23,183 nucleotides of DNA, taken from JAEXNA01 sp050486105 (GTDB lineage Bacteria; Vulcanimicrobiota; Xenobia; Xenobiales; JADMJV01). The notes beneath the pieces are model-generated. The model was given only the letters and a program-made list of their open reading frames with translations, had not been told where the DNA came from and did no database searches. Made by a program: the position numbers and the translations under genes. The number at the start of each line of letters is the position of its first letter. The first letter of the stretch is position 1. Location: NCBI GenBank assembly GCA_050486105.1, contig JBJHCR010000063.1, positions 1 to 23,183 on the forward strand. The letters are read 5' to 3'. Shown here piece after piece: positions 15,279 through 22,131 of the stretch.

Positions 15279-17074
15279 GATTTGCTCTCCTTCTTCTTGG
15301 ACGACTTAGAAGAGCCGTTACCCGCTTTCCCCGAAGGTGATTCCTGACCAGGAAGGATGGACCAGTTCAGGTCCGATGAAGGCGGAGCTTGATTGCTCTG
15401 GGCATTCTTGGGCTTTTTCCCCCCTGAGGGTTCCTTGGCTTGGGCCGGAGGTTCCTGTTTTGTCGCAGGGGCTGGAACCGCACCAAGGAACAACGCTGGT
15501 ACGATGGCTTTGCCGTCGTCCGAAGGGGTCGGGCGTTCGGGTCGATTTCGGGCTTTCTTTTCCCGATTAGGGGGGTCCTTTTCGGCCGCCTTCGCTCTGG
15601 GCTCAGGTGCTTCTCTAGGAGGTTTTCGAGTCTCGCTGCCCTTCCTAGAATCCTTGCGGGCTTTCGGTTGGCGTGGTTTGGGTTCTTGAACTTCGCGTTC
15701 GGTTTTCACCTGTTGCTCGACGCGCTCTTCGGGAGGGACAACCTTGGCTTCGGGCAACTCGTCGCCCCGCTTGCGTCCTCGTTTGAGCTTTTTCCGTCCG
15801 CTGGGAGTAACTCGATCCTGTTCTTTAGGAGAAGCTCCAATCAATTGCTGGATCTTCTGAGCCAAGCGGCTGATGGGAACCCTCTCTTCTTTGTTGTCAC
15901 TCAGAGTGGTGATCACCGCCGAGCCTCGAAAGGCGTTCGATTCGTCCAGGGTCACCAAATAGAGGCAACCTTCAGGAGGGGCTTGAGCCCTGTCGAATTC
16001 GGCATTGTAGTCGAGTTCTGCAGAGACTTCCTGACTTCTTATTTGATGCAGTAAGGGAACCAGAAGCTTGGCTGATTCCGGTCCCTCTGGGCGAAAATAG
16101 ATCAGGGTAGGAGATTCATTGCTTGAAAAGTCCTGGTCTTGGATCTGGTCCAGGATCGATTCTAGGGAGAGCGCGAAGCCTACACCCGGTGTGGCTTTCC
16201 CTCCTAGGCGCTCGGCTAGGTTGTCGTAACGCCCACCGAAGCCTAGGCTTACGTTTCCATACTTGATCTCAAAAACGGTCCTCTTATAGTATTCTGAGTC
16301 TCGCACGACGCGAGGGTCGAGTTCTACCGGCAACTCCATAGCTTGCAGATACTCTCGTAGCCTATTGAAATGGGAGCGAGTTTCGGCAGGAAGCAAAGCA
16401 AAGATGGTGGGGGCAACCTGGGCCAAGGCCCGGCATCCCTCTTCCTCGCAGGACAAAACCCACTCAGGGTGGGTTTTGTACTTTCTCTTGCAAGTGGAGC
16501 AAAGTTGCTCACTATTGGCGCTGAAGTAATCTCGCAGCTTTTGCTGATATAAGGGCCTCGATTCGTCGCATCCTACGGAGTTGAGACGGATGGTGTGGTC
16601 TTCCAGACCGACCTCTTTACAGTAGCTTGAGGCCAAGGCTATGACCTCGGCGTCGAGGGCCGGACTGTCGCTCCCTAAGGCCTCGAAGCCGAATTGGTGG
16701 CCCTGGCGAGAGCCTTGTTCGCCCTCCTTGCCCAAGAGGAAGACGGGACCCAGGTAAAACAACTTTTGTGGGAGCTGACGCTCCGCAAGTCTGTTCTGCT
16801 GGAAAGCGCGAACGGTGCCGGCGGTGATGTCGGCTCGGAGAGCCAACTTCTGGCCAAACTTGTCTTGGAACGTCCAGAGTTCCTTTTCTATTAGGCCGGC
16901 CATCACCCCCATTCCCTTGGTGTAAAGCTCTGCTTGTTCAAAGAGAGGGGTGCGGATCTCCCGAAAACCAAATCGGTTAGCGATATTGCGGGCGGTCTTC
17001 TCGAGATGATTCCAAGCAGGGATCTGCTCGGGAAGCACGTCGAAGGTCCCGCGGACAGCTTGATAGCGTGCCAT
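15275..17074 (-). CDS. hisS: Histidyl-tRNA synthetase-like protein with degenerate catalytic motifs and long charged tail
   Basis: Residues 1 to about 415 follow the HisRS fold: VRGTFDVLPEQ (7-17), LRADITAGTVRA (79-90), GHQFGFEALGSDSPALDAEVIALA (125-148), a four-cysteine insert (C192, C195, C209, C214), GGRYDNL (280-286) and an anticodon-binding-like region (about 323-415). Key positions differ from active enzymes. Motif 2 reads GPVFLLGKEG where FR.E is expected. The HisA motif reads VRDSEYY instead of VRGLDYY. Motif 3 reads GFALSLES instead of GFA.GLER, so both ATP-binding arginines are missing. Residues about 417-599 form a Lys/Arg/Glu/Pro-rich, probably disordered tail absent from normal HisRS. 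It may be a HisRS paralogue with another job (compare HisZ) rather than the housekeeping enzyme. ATG 17074 has AGAGG upstream. Confidence 0.8.
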   Translation of the reverse strand: MARYQAVRGTFDVLPEQIPAWNHLEKTARNIANRFGFREIRTPLFEQAELYTKGMGVMAGLIEKELWTFQDKFGQKLALRADITAGTVRAFQQNRLAERQLPQKLFYLGPVFLLGKEGEQGSRQGHQFGFEALGSDSPALDAEVIALASSYCKEVGLEDHTIRLNSVGCDESRPLYQQKLRDYFSANSEQLCSTCKRKYKTHPEWVLSCEEEGCRALAQVAPTIFALLPAETRSHFNRLREYLQAMELPVELDPRVVRDSEYYKRTVFEIKYGNVSLGFGGRYDNLAERLGGKATPGVGFALSLESILDQIQDQDFSSNESPTLIYFRPEGPESAKLLVPLLHQIRSQEVSAELDYNAEFDRAQAPPEGCLYLVTLDESNAFRGSAVITTLSDNKEERVPISRLAQKIQQLIGASPKEQDRVTPSGRKKLKRGRKRGDELPEAKVVPPEERVEQQVKTEREVQEPKPRQPKARKDSRKGSETRKPPREAPEPRAKAAEKDPPNREKKARNRPERPTPSDDGKAIVPALFLGAVPAPATKQEPPAQAKEPSGGKKPKNAQSNQAPPSSDLNWSILPGQESPSGKAGNGSSKSSKKKESKS

Positions 17075-17476
17075 AGACTTGACCTCTAAGTTTTAAATTT
17101 TTCTTCAGAAGCTTCCAAACTCGGGAGCTTCGTGTCTCTTCCACCGCCGAACGTTCAACGTCTCGTTGGATTGGCCGCGAAGCCGGGTCTTTGATGAACC
17201 CTGACTGCGATATGATCCCAAGGAGTTGCTCTCCTCGAACGTTCTCTCAAGTCCCGTGGGCGACGGTGCTGTCCCACGAGCAAACGGTTTCCTGTTCGGT
17301 TCTGAGGGCCGGGTCCCTCGCTCCTGAAATCAGGTTCGAGTTCGTCGTGAGAGAACCGAGTTGCTCTAAGTTTTTGACCTTTCGATGAGAGAACCGATCT
17401 CTCCCTAATCCCCCCGAGGGTTTCCTCATGAAGCGAGCTTGTCCTTCAAGAGCCTTGAGAGGGCGGAAGCGACCCT
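17075..17476. other. 402-bp leader/intergenic region, repeat-rich, no gene seen
   Basis: This gap lies between the pdp stop and the hisS-like start, both on the - strand, so it should hold the end of one transcript and the leader of the next. Short ORFs here (for example 17191-17388) show no protein character. Immediately after pdp are two small hairpins: AGAGGG/CCCTCT (17458-17478) and TCAAG/CTTGA (17445-17457). They lack a U-tract. Farther on, CGTGGG/CCCACG (17255-17278) forms a 6-bp stem. The octamer GAACGTTC occurs at 17149 and 17237. GAGTTGCTCT occurs at 17223 and 17358. I looked for a T-box motif, expected for some hisS leaders, and did not find one. The 25 bases before the ATG are AT-rich. 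Confidence 0.6.
17348..17397. repeat. 12-bp direct repeat TGAGAGAACCGA, two copies
   Basis: TGAGAGAACCGA occurs at 17348-17359 and 17386-17397, 38 bp apart, each preceded by TTCG within a few bases. The complementary core TTCTCTCA occurs once more at 17242-17249, so the motif is present in both orientations in the same leader. Regularly placed copies near a promoter would fit a protein-binding site, but no regulator can be named. Confidence 0.55.
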
Positions 17477-18781
17477 CTATCCGACCCATTCGGCGATCTC
17501 TGGTTCTACTTGCACCGGTTCAGGCGAGAAACTGCTGGACTCTCCCAGGGCGGCCACGGCTCGGCTGGCAGCTTCCTGGTCTTTCGCGTGCACCTCGATC
17601 CACGGTTCACCTTCTTGGACCTTTTGGCCCACTCTGACCTTGAGGACTAGGCCCACGGCGGGATCGATCTGGTCATTCTTTCGGAGGCGACCAGCTCCAA
17701 GGTCTAAAGCAATAAGCCCTAATCGACGAGCGGATAGTGCCCCCAGATAACCAGTCCGGGCAGCCGGAACCACCGTCACAACAGGCGCTTTCGGTAGTCT
17801 TTCCGGATGCTCTATGAGTGCAGGGTCGGCTCCTTGGCGAGCGAACATCTCGGCCAGCTTTTCGGCGCCCTTACCGGATTGCAGAAGGTCTTTGGTTTTT
17901 CGTAAGGCGCTCTCCCGATCTGCAGCCAGCTGTGCCAACACCAACAGTTCCGAGGCTAGGGCTAGGCTGACCTCTTCCAGGGGCGTCCCTGTCTTCTTGC
18001 CGGTGAGAACTTCGATCGCTTCCCGAACCTCCAGGGCGTTGCCGATGGCCGCCCCGAGAGGATGGTCCATGGGGGACAAGGCGGCCCGCACTGAGCGCCC
18101 CAGACCCTTCCCGATTTTGACCATCAGCTTGGCCAAGTCGCGAGCCCCGTCCCTGGTGGACATAAAGGCCCCATCACCATACTTCACATCGAGAACGATG
18201 GCCTGGGCCCCGCAAGCGAGCTTCTTGCTCATCACCGAGGAGGCGATCAGAGGCACAGAGTCGATGGTTGCGGTGACATCTCTCAGGCTGTACAGCACGC
18301 CGTCGGCCGGCACCAGCTTGGCTGTTTGGCTGATCACGGCAAGGCCAATGTCTTGCACCTGAGAGATGAACTGCTCTCTAGTGAGGTCCACTTTCACTCC
18401 CGCCGACTCAAGCTTGTCCAGGGTTCCCCCGGTGTGACCGAGGCCTCTGCCGGACATTTTGGCGACTTGTCCTCCAGCGGCGGCTACCAAAGGAGCGACG
18501 ATCAGGGTGGTAGTGTCTCCCACTCCACCGGTGGAGTGTTTGTCCACCGGAATTCCTTCGAGGGCACTGAGATCGACCGTTTCTCCCGAGTCGATCAAAC
18601 TCTGGGTGAGCCAGATGGTCTCCTCTTCGGATAGTCCATTCAGGCGAGTGGCCATGAGCCAGGCTGAAACTTGATGGAGTTCGATGGAGCCATCGGTGAG
18701 TCCCAAGACAAACTCGGAGATCTCCTCTTGGCTGTGGGGCAATCCGTCCCGGCGACGAGCTATGAAGTCGACGGGGTTCAT
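17477..18781 (-). CDS. pdp: Pyrimidine-nucleoside (thymidine) phosphorylase
   Basis: The 434-residue protein has the family length and every expected motif: DKHSTGGVGD (phosphate site, near 80-89), KMSGRGLGHTGGTLDKLES (the family signature), PADGVLYSLRDVTATIDS, MSKKLACGA and DVKYGDGAFM. The C-terminal domain is complete. The enzyme splits thymidine, uridine or deoxyuridine with phosphate into base and (deoxy)ribose-1-phosphate. The Pdp/DeoA split cannot be decided by eye, though length favours Pdp. Its ATG overlaps the stop of the purine nucleoside phosphorylase (ATGA), so the pair forms a coupled nucleoside-salvage unit covering both base classes. Confidence 0.95.
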   Translation of the reverse strand: MNPVDFIARRRDGLPHSQEEISEFVLGLTDGSIELHQVSAWLMATRLNGLSEEETIWLTQSLIDSGETVDLSALEGIPVDKHSTGGVGDTTTLIVAPLVAAAGGQVAKMSGRGLGHTGGTLDKLESAGVKVDLTREQFISQVQDIGLAVISQTAKLVPADGVLYSLRDVTATIDSVPLIASSVMSKKLACGAQAIVLDVKYGDGAFMSTRDGARDLAKLMVKIGKGLGRSVRAALSPMDHPLGAAIGNALEVREAIEVLTGKKTGTPLEEVSLALASELLVLAQLAADRESALRKTKDLLQSGKGAEKLAEMFARQGADPALIEHPERLPKAPVVTVVPAARTGYLGALSARRLGLIALDLGAGRLRKNDQIDPAVGLVLKVRVGQKVQEGEPWIEVHAKDQEAASRAVAALGESSSFSPEPVQVEPEIAEWVG

Positions 18782-19599
18782 CGGCCGGCCTCTTTGAGGA
18801 ATCCTAAGAGTAGCTTTTGGAAGCCGGGGCCGGCGTCATTGGCTGAGGCCAAGACGTCTTCATGGGTATCTTGAGATGGGCCGGCGTGCAAGACGTTGGT
18901 GACGCAAGAGACCCCAAGGACCCTCATCCCGGAGTGGCGGGCCACTAGGACTTCGGGGACGGTAGACATCCCCACGGCGTCGGCACCTATCCTCTCTAAG
19001 TAGCGAACCTCGGCGGGGGTCTCATAGGCCGGGCCGGTGAGGGCACAGTAGATGCCTTCCTTTAAGGTGACTCCCTGAGTTCGGGCTACTTTGTGGGCTA
19101 GAGCTCGATATTCCGGATCGTAGGCGCAGCTCATGGGCGGAAATCGCACCCCAAGGCGGGCGTCGTTGGGGCCAATGAGGGGACTGTCGCCCATAAGGTT
19201 CAGATGGTCGTTGATCAGCATGAGATCTCCAGGCAGGAAGCGGGTATGGATTCCTCCACAGGAGTTGGTGACCATTAGGGAATGGGCACCTAGGGCCTTC
19301 ATGACGCGCACTGGCAGGGTGATTCGAGCCAGAGGATAGCCTTCGTAGACGTGAACTCGACCCTGCATCACGGCAACTCGGCGACCTTCAAGCGATCCTA
19401 GGACCAGACGCCCCTGATGCCCCTCTACGGTGCTTTGGGGGAAATTGGGAATCTCCTGAAAGGGGAGGGACACCGGGTCTTGGACCAGTTCGGCTAGAGC
19501 CCCAAGCCCTGAACCTAGGATCATGCCAAACTCGATTGGTTCGGGGAATCTTTCTCTCAAAAAATCTGCGGCTTCGTGAATCTCTTCGTACAGTTGCAA
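18778..19599 (-). CDS. punA: Purine nucleoside phosphorylase (trimeric, class II)
   Basis: I place the start at the TTG at 19599. AAGGAG lies eight bases upstream and the product then opens LYEEIHEAADFL, as family members do, giving 273 residues. The frame is open to 19782, but that stretch has no family character. Motifs are GMILGSGLGALA (25-36), VEGHQG (58-63), MQGRVHVYEGY (78-88), VTNSCGG (110-116, where TNAAGG is usual), GPAYETPAE (189-197), VGMSTVPE (209-216) and SCVTN (231-235). The glutamate and asparagine that bind the 6-oxopurine are E192 and N235. It converts inosine or guanosine with phosphate to base and ribose-1-phosphate. The stop overlaps pdp by four bases. Confidence 0.93.
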   Translation of the reverse strand: MQLYEEIHEAADFLRERFPEPIEFGMILGSGLGALAELVQDPVSLPFQEIPNFPQSTVEGHQGRLVLGSLEGRRVAVMQGRVHVYEGYPLARITLPVRVMKALGAHSLMVTNSCGGIHTRFLPGDLMLINDHLNLMGDSPLIGPNDARLGVRFPPMSCAYDPEYRALAHKVARTQGVTLKEGIYCALTGPAYETPAEVRYLERIGADAVGMSTVPEVLVARHSGMRVLGVSCVTNVLHAGPSQDTHEDVLASANDAGPGFQKLLLGFLKEAGR

Positions 19600-19957
19600 A
19601 AGATTGTCTCCTTCTTGCTCGACCGAGGCCCAAGAAAATTGGGGGCTAAAGTTCCGGGTTGGCCCTCTCGGCGACTTGTTGGCGCTCAGAACGAGCGGGA
19701 GGGGCAAGTTATGCAAGCACTCCGAATTTGCCTGCTTAGGAGCCGGCCAGGAAGTAGTTCCCGATTTGGAGCACGGATCCATCCCGGCTGGCTACGTTGC
19801 TTTTTTCTTATTTGTGTCAAACAAACCGCGTCAAAAGCGCCTTGCCACACCCACGGGCACGCCGGGAAGCCGAGCCTGCGTGGGTGGCCCCGGCGCCTCC
19901 GCACTCGAAACCAGGAAGTACTTCCTGGCCAGATCCTTGGGATTCAGGTGGGCTCTG
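19600..19957. other. 358-bp gap between nrdR and pnp: palindromes and GC-rich stem, no gene
   Basis: No ORF in this stretch looks protein-coding. The frames that cross it on the + strand are antisense continuations over nrdR. Features seen: a perfect 18-bp palindrome at 19911-19928; a near copy of its left half (CCAGGAAGTAGTTCC, 19747-19761); a 7-bp GC stem CGCCGGG/CCCGGCG (19860-19866 and 19889-19895); and a competing 8-bp stem CACCCACG/CGTGGGTG overlapping it. A T6 run lies at 19801-19806 (+ strand sense). On the - strand TTGACA (complement of 19815-19820) could be a -35 for pnp-pdp, but no good -10 follows. It probably contains the nrdR transcript end and the pnp-pdp promoter. Confidence 0.5.
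19911..19928. repeat. Perfect 18-bp palindrome CCAGGAAGTACTTCCTGG
   Basis: The sequence is its own reverse complement over all 18 bases and lies 29 bp beyond the nrdR stop. As RNA it would give a 7-bp stem with a GTAC loop and only three U residues after it, a weak terminator. As DNA it would suit a dimeric repressor. A related half-site lies 164 bp farther along the transcript direction. Confidence 0.6.
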
Positions 19958-20407
19958 TCAGCGGTCGAACGTTTGGAGTTCTTCGATAAACCTCGAGACA
20001 TCGTCGAAATCCTTGTACACCGAAGCGTAGCGAACATAGGCTACGGGGTCGATTTCTCGGAGTTCTTCGAGCAGCAACTCCCCGATGCTGGCGGCGGGAA
20101 CCTCCGTTTGGCTGGTTTGCCGCAGGGACGTTTCCAGATTTGACGCCAGTTCCTCGATCTGGTCGCCGGTTAGGGGACGTTTTTCGCATGCTCTCAATAG
20201 GCCGTGGAGGACCTTTTGTCGGTCAAATTTCTCCCGGCGGCCATCCTTTTTGATGACCATGAGGACGGTTTCCTCGAAACGTTCGTAGGTGGTGAAGCGC
20301 CGTTGACATTCGGCACACTCCCTGCGCCGTCGAATGGACCGCTCCTCGTCGGTGAGCCTGGAGTCGAGAACTCGGTTGTCCAAGTGGGAGCAGTAAGGGC
20401 AGCGCAC
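19958..20407 (-). CDS. nrdR: Transcriptional repressor NrdR
   Basis: The 149-residue protein has the standard NrdR plan: an N-terminal zinc ribbon with C3/C6 (CPYC) and C31/C34 (CAEC), the RRRRECAECQRRFTTYER segment, then an ATP-cone domain (about 47-137). NrdR senses ATP/dATP and represses ribonucleotide reductase genes by binding paired NrdR boxes. No ribonucleotide reductase gene is in the window. The GTG at 20407 lies nine bases after the ftsA stop, so it is co-transcribed with ftsA. Length and motifs are complete and the assignment is firm. Confidence 0.96.
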   Translation of the reverse strand: MRCPYCSHLDNRVLDSRLTDEERSIRRRRECAECQRRFTTYERFEETVLMVIKKDGRREKFDRQKVLHGLLRACEKRPLTGDQIEELASNLETSLRQTSQTEVPAASIGELLLEELREIDPVAYVRYASVYKDFDDVSRFIEELQTFDR

Positions 20408-20416
20408 TCTGGAGCC

Positions 20417-21673
20417 CTAGAAGACTTCCGCAAGCCAACGCCCGACCCGACCGAGCATGACCTTGACTTTGGAAGAACCCGCAATGGTCTCGTGCGGGAG
20501 CATTCGACGTGAGGCCCCGTGGAGAATGAGTCCCACGGCGGTAGAGTATATTGGAGAGGCCAACTGGTCCGGCAATCGGTCGGGGTAGCAAGGGGCGGCC
20601 ACCCGGCACGGCATGTCCAGTTCCCGGCAAGCGAGATTGGCAAGCCCTGGCAATTGAGCTCCTCCGCCGGTCAGCACCAGGGTGGTGATCACCAGGGATT
20701 GTTGTTCGGCCTTCTTGATCTCCTGACCGACCCATTCGAGAATGTCCAACAGCCGTGCCTCCAACACTTGAGCCATTTCAAAGCGAGAGATTTGAACCTG
20801 CTCTTCCCCAGACAGGGACGTGGCCGGGACTTGCTCGGTGTCTCGCTCTTTTTCGTCTGAATCGAGGTAGGTAGGAGCTACGATCCCCTTTTCCAGCTTC
20901 AATTTCTCAGCTTGAGACGCTGGTATGCGGAAGAACCTGGCTAGGTCGTGGGTCAGGATGTCACCTCCTAGAGGCAAGATGGCAGAGTGACCGATCTCAT
21001 CATCGCAGAACACCGAAAGGTCCACCGTCCCGGCTCCAATGTCGACCATGGCTGTGCCGAGTTTGCGTTCTTCGGCGGTGAGCACTGAGAGGCCGCTCGC
21101 CATAGATGAGGCGATCAGTCCGTCCTCGTCGATCTCCAAAGTGGCCTTGGCTAGGCAGCGACCCAGGTTCTGAAGATAAGCCGTGGAGGCGGCTACAATG
21201 TGGGTGTCGACCTCCAATCGAAGCCCGGACAAGCCCACCGGATTTCGGATCCCTTCATGGCCGTCTACGGTGAATCCGCGCGGGATGACGTGGATGATCT
21301 CCCGGTCCGAGGGAATGCCCACAAGTCGGGCGGAATCGAGGACTCGACGCACGTCGTTGACCCCGATCTCTTGCTCTGGATTGGACACCGCCCAGACGCC
21401 GTGAGAGGAGAGGGAATGAACGTATTCGCTGGTCAGCGAGACCATCACATTATTGACGGAGTAGCCGGCTTCCCGTTCGGCGTCGGTGACCGCTGCTTCG
21501 ATGGCCCGGACGGTGGATTCAGGGTCTATGAGGGCCCCGCGTTTGAGCCCGGAGCACGGACTGAGGCCGTGGCCTACAAAATCCACATTCCCGTCAGAGT
21601 CGGCCTCTGCGATCAGGCAGGCGACCTTGCTGGTTCCGATGTCGACACTGGTTAATACCTCGGTTCTTGCCAT
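20417..21673 (-). CDS. ftsA: Cell-division protein FtsA
   Basis: The ATG at 21673 (GGAAG a few bases upstream) gives 418 residues; a GTG four codons earlier is possible. Actin-fold motifs are present: phosphate-1 SVDIGTSK (9-16), phosphate-2 MVDIGAGTVDLSVF (209-222), and adenosine motif LVLTGGGAQLPGL (332-344). The SHS2/1C region lies at about 80-160. The C-terminus ends in an amphipathic helix (KVKVMLGRVGRWLAEVF) of the type that anchors FtsA to the membrane. FtsA tethers FtsZ filaments and recruits late division proteins. ftsZ, usually the next gene, is not here: nrdR follows directly. PilM-like relatives were considered, but the 1C region and the terminal helix favour FtsA. Confidence 0.93.
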   Translation of the reverse strand: MARTEVLTSVDIGTSKVACLIAEADSDGNVDFVGHGLSPCSGLKRGALIDPESTVRAIEAAVTDAEREAGYSVNNVMVSLTSEYVHSLSSHGVWAVSNPEQEIGVNDVRRVLDSARLVGIPSDREIIHVIPRGFTVDGHEGIRNPVGLSGLRLEVDTHIVAASTAYLQNLGRCLAKATLEIDEDGLIASSMASGLSVLTAEERKLGTAMVDIGAGTVDLSVFCDDEIGHSAILPLGGDILTHDLARFFRIPASQAEKLKLEKGIVAPTYLDSDEKERDTEQVPATSLSGEEQVQISRFEMAQVLEARLLDILEWVGQEIKKAEQQSLVITTLVLTGGGAQLPGLANLACRELDMPCRVAAPCYPDRLPDQLASPIYSTAVGLILHGASRRMLPHETIAGSSKVKVMLGRVGRWLAEVF

Positions 21674-21689
21674 TAATGCTTCCACTTAC

Positions 21690-21718
21690 CCTAAATCAAC
21701 ATATTGAATAATCGTCAA
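21690..21718 (-). promoter_or_regulatory. Weak candidate promoter for ftsA-nrdR
   Basis: On the - strand TTGACG (complement of 21713-21718) is followed after 17 bp by TTTAGG (complement of 21690-21695), a poor -10. The surrounding 80 bp are the most AT-rich stretch nearby. If used, transcription would start about ten bases before the ATG at 21673 and exclude the alternative GTG at 21685. Confidence 0.28.
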
Positions 21719-21767
21719 GTTTTTCGGAGAAGACAGCAGAATTCCTGGCTCTTCAAGGAAAAAGGTC

Positions 21768-22001
21768 TCACATGAGGCCTTCGGTCAGCCGAAAGGCTGC
21801 GTTCGACACCGGAGGAGGCTGCCTCTCTGCCAGAAGGCTATTGAGACGCTCTTGGGTAAGGTCTTCAGATTCCAGGATTCTGCGGTATTTTTCGGCTTGT
21901 TGACGCAAAAGATCGGCGCAAGCCTGAGCCTCGTCGGCAAGCCGATTCAGTTCGGATATTTGGGCTTGAAAAAGGGCCAGGCTCTCGGCGAAGCTATTCA
22001 C
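21768..22001 (-). CDS. Small coiled-coil protein, function unknown (77 aa)
   Basis: The frame starts with GTG at 22001 and encodes a mostly helical, charged protein. Residues about 5-50 show a heptad-like pattern (LALFQAQISELNRLADEAQ and onward) suited to a coiled coil. The C-terminal third is proline-containing and less ordered (RQPPPVSNAAFRL). No family was recognised. It is divergent from rplU and 94 bp upstream of ftsA on the same strand, so a division-associated role is a guess from position only. AGGAAG abuts the GTG, too close for a normal Shine-Dalgarno. A promoter-like pair just upstream would place the transcript start at the GTG itself. Moderately likely to be real because of its helical composition and the open space around it. 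Confidence 0.6.
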   Translation of the reverse strand: MNSFAESLALFQAQISELNRLADEAQACADLLRQQAEKYRRILESEDLTQERLNSLLAERQPPPVSNAAFRLTEGLM

Positions 22002-22007
22002 CTTCCT

Positions 22008-22037
22008 AAGATACCGTTGCGGTCATGGGGGAGTCAA
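22008..22037 (-). promoter_or_regulatory. Candidate promoter for the coiled-coil gene (leaderless)
   Basis: On the - strand TTGACT (complement of 22032-22037) is followed after 18 bp by TATCTT (complement of 22008-22013). The expected start of transcription falls at or beside the GTG at 22001, implying a leaderless or nearly leaderless message. The overlapping + strand holds a perfect TATAAT (22038-22043) with only a poor, 15-bp-spaced -35. Confidence 0.33.
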
Positions 22038-22076
22038 TATAATCTTGCAGGGCAGCACCTGGTTGGTTGGAAAAGT

Positions 22077-22105
22077 TTGACACTAGTACTAGGCTGTGCT
22101 AGATT
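22077..22105 (+). promoter_or_regulatory. Sigma70-type promoter of rplU
   Basis: A perfect -35 TTGACA (22077-22082) and -10 TAGATT (22100-22105, four of six) are separated by exactly 17 bp. Transcription would start near 22112, giving a leader of about 20 nt with GGAGGA ahead of the ATG at 22132. The spacer contains the 10-bp palindrome CTAGTACTAG (22083-22092), which could be an operator. Confidence 0.72.
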
Positions 22106-22131
22106 CTGAAAACACTTTTTGGAGGATACCG

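Noticed and set aside
15440..16054. Antisense frame over the HisRS tail
   Set aside because: Its Phe/Leu/Arg-rich composition is what results from reading the Lys/Glu/Pro-rich tail backwards. No start context.
17075..17300. T-box riboswitch before the hisS-like gene
   Set aside because: I looked for the GGGTGGNACCGCG-type element on the - strand and saw only a short CGTGGG/CCCACG hairpin, not the conserved sequence.
19600..19782. N-terminal extension of purine nucleoside phosphorylase from 19782
   Set aside because: No family resemblance in the added 61 residues, whereas the TTG at 19599 has AAGGAG at proper spacing and restores the normal N-terminus.
19604..20143. + strand frame of 179 codons across the nrdR-pnp gap
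   Set aside because: Half of it is antisense to nrdR. The rest covers hairpin-rich DNA and has no protein-like pattern.
22096..22131. Upstream extension of rplU
   Set aside because: It would start inside the promoter spacer. The ATG at 22132 has the ribosome site and gives the standard 103 residues.
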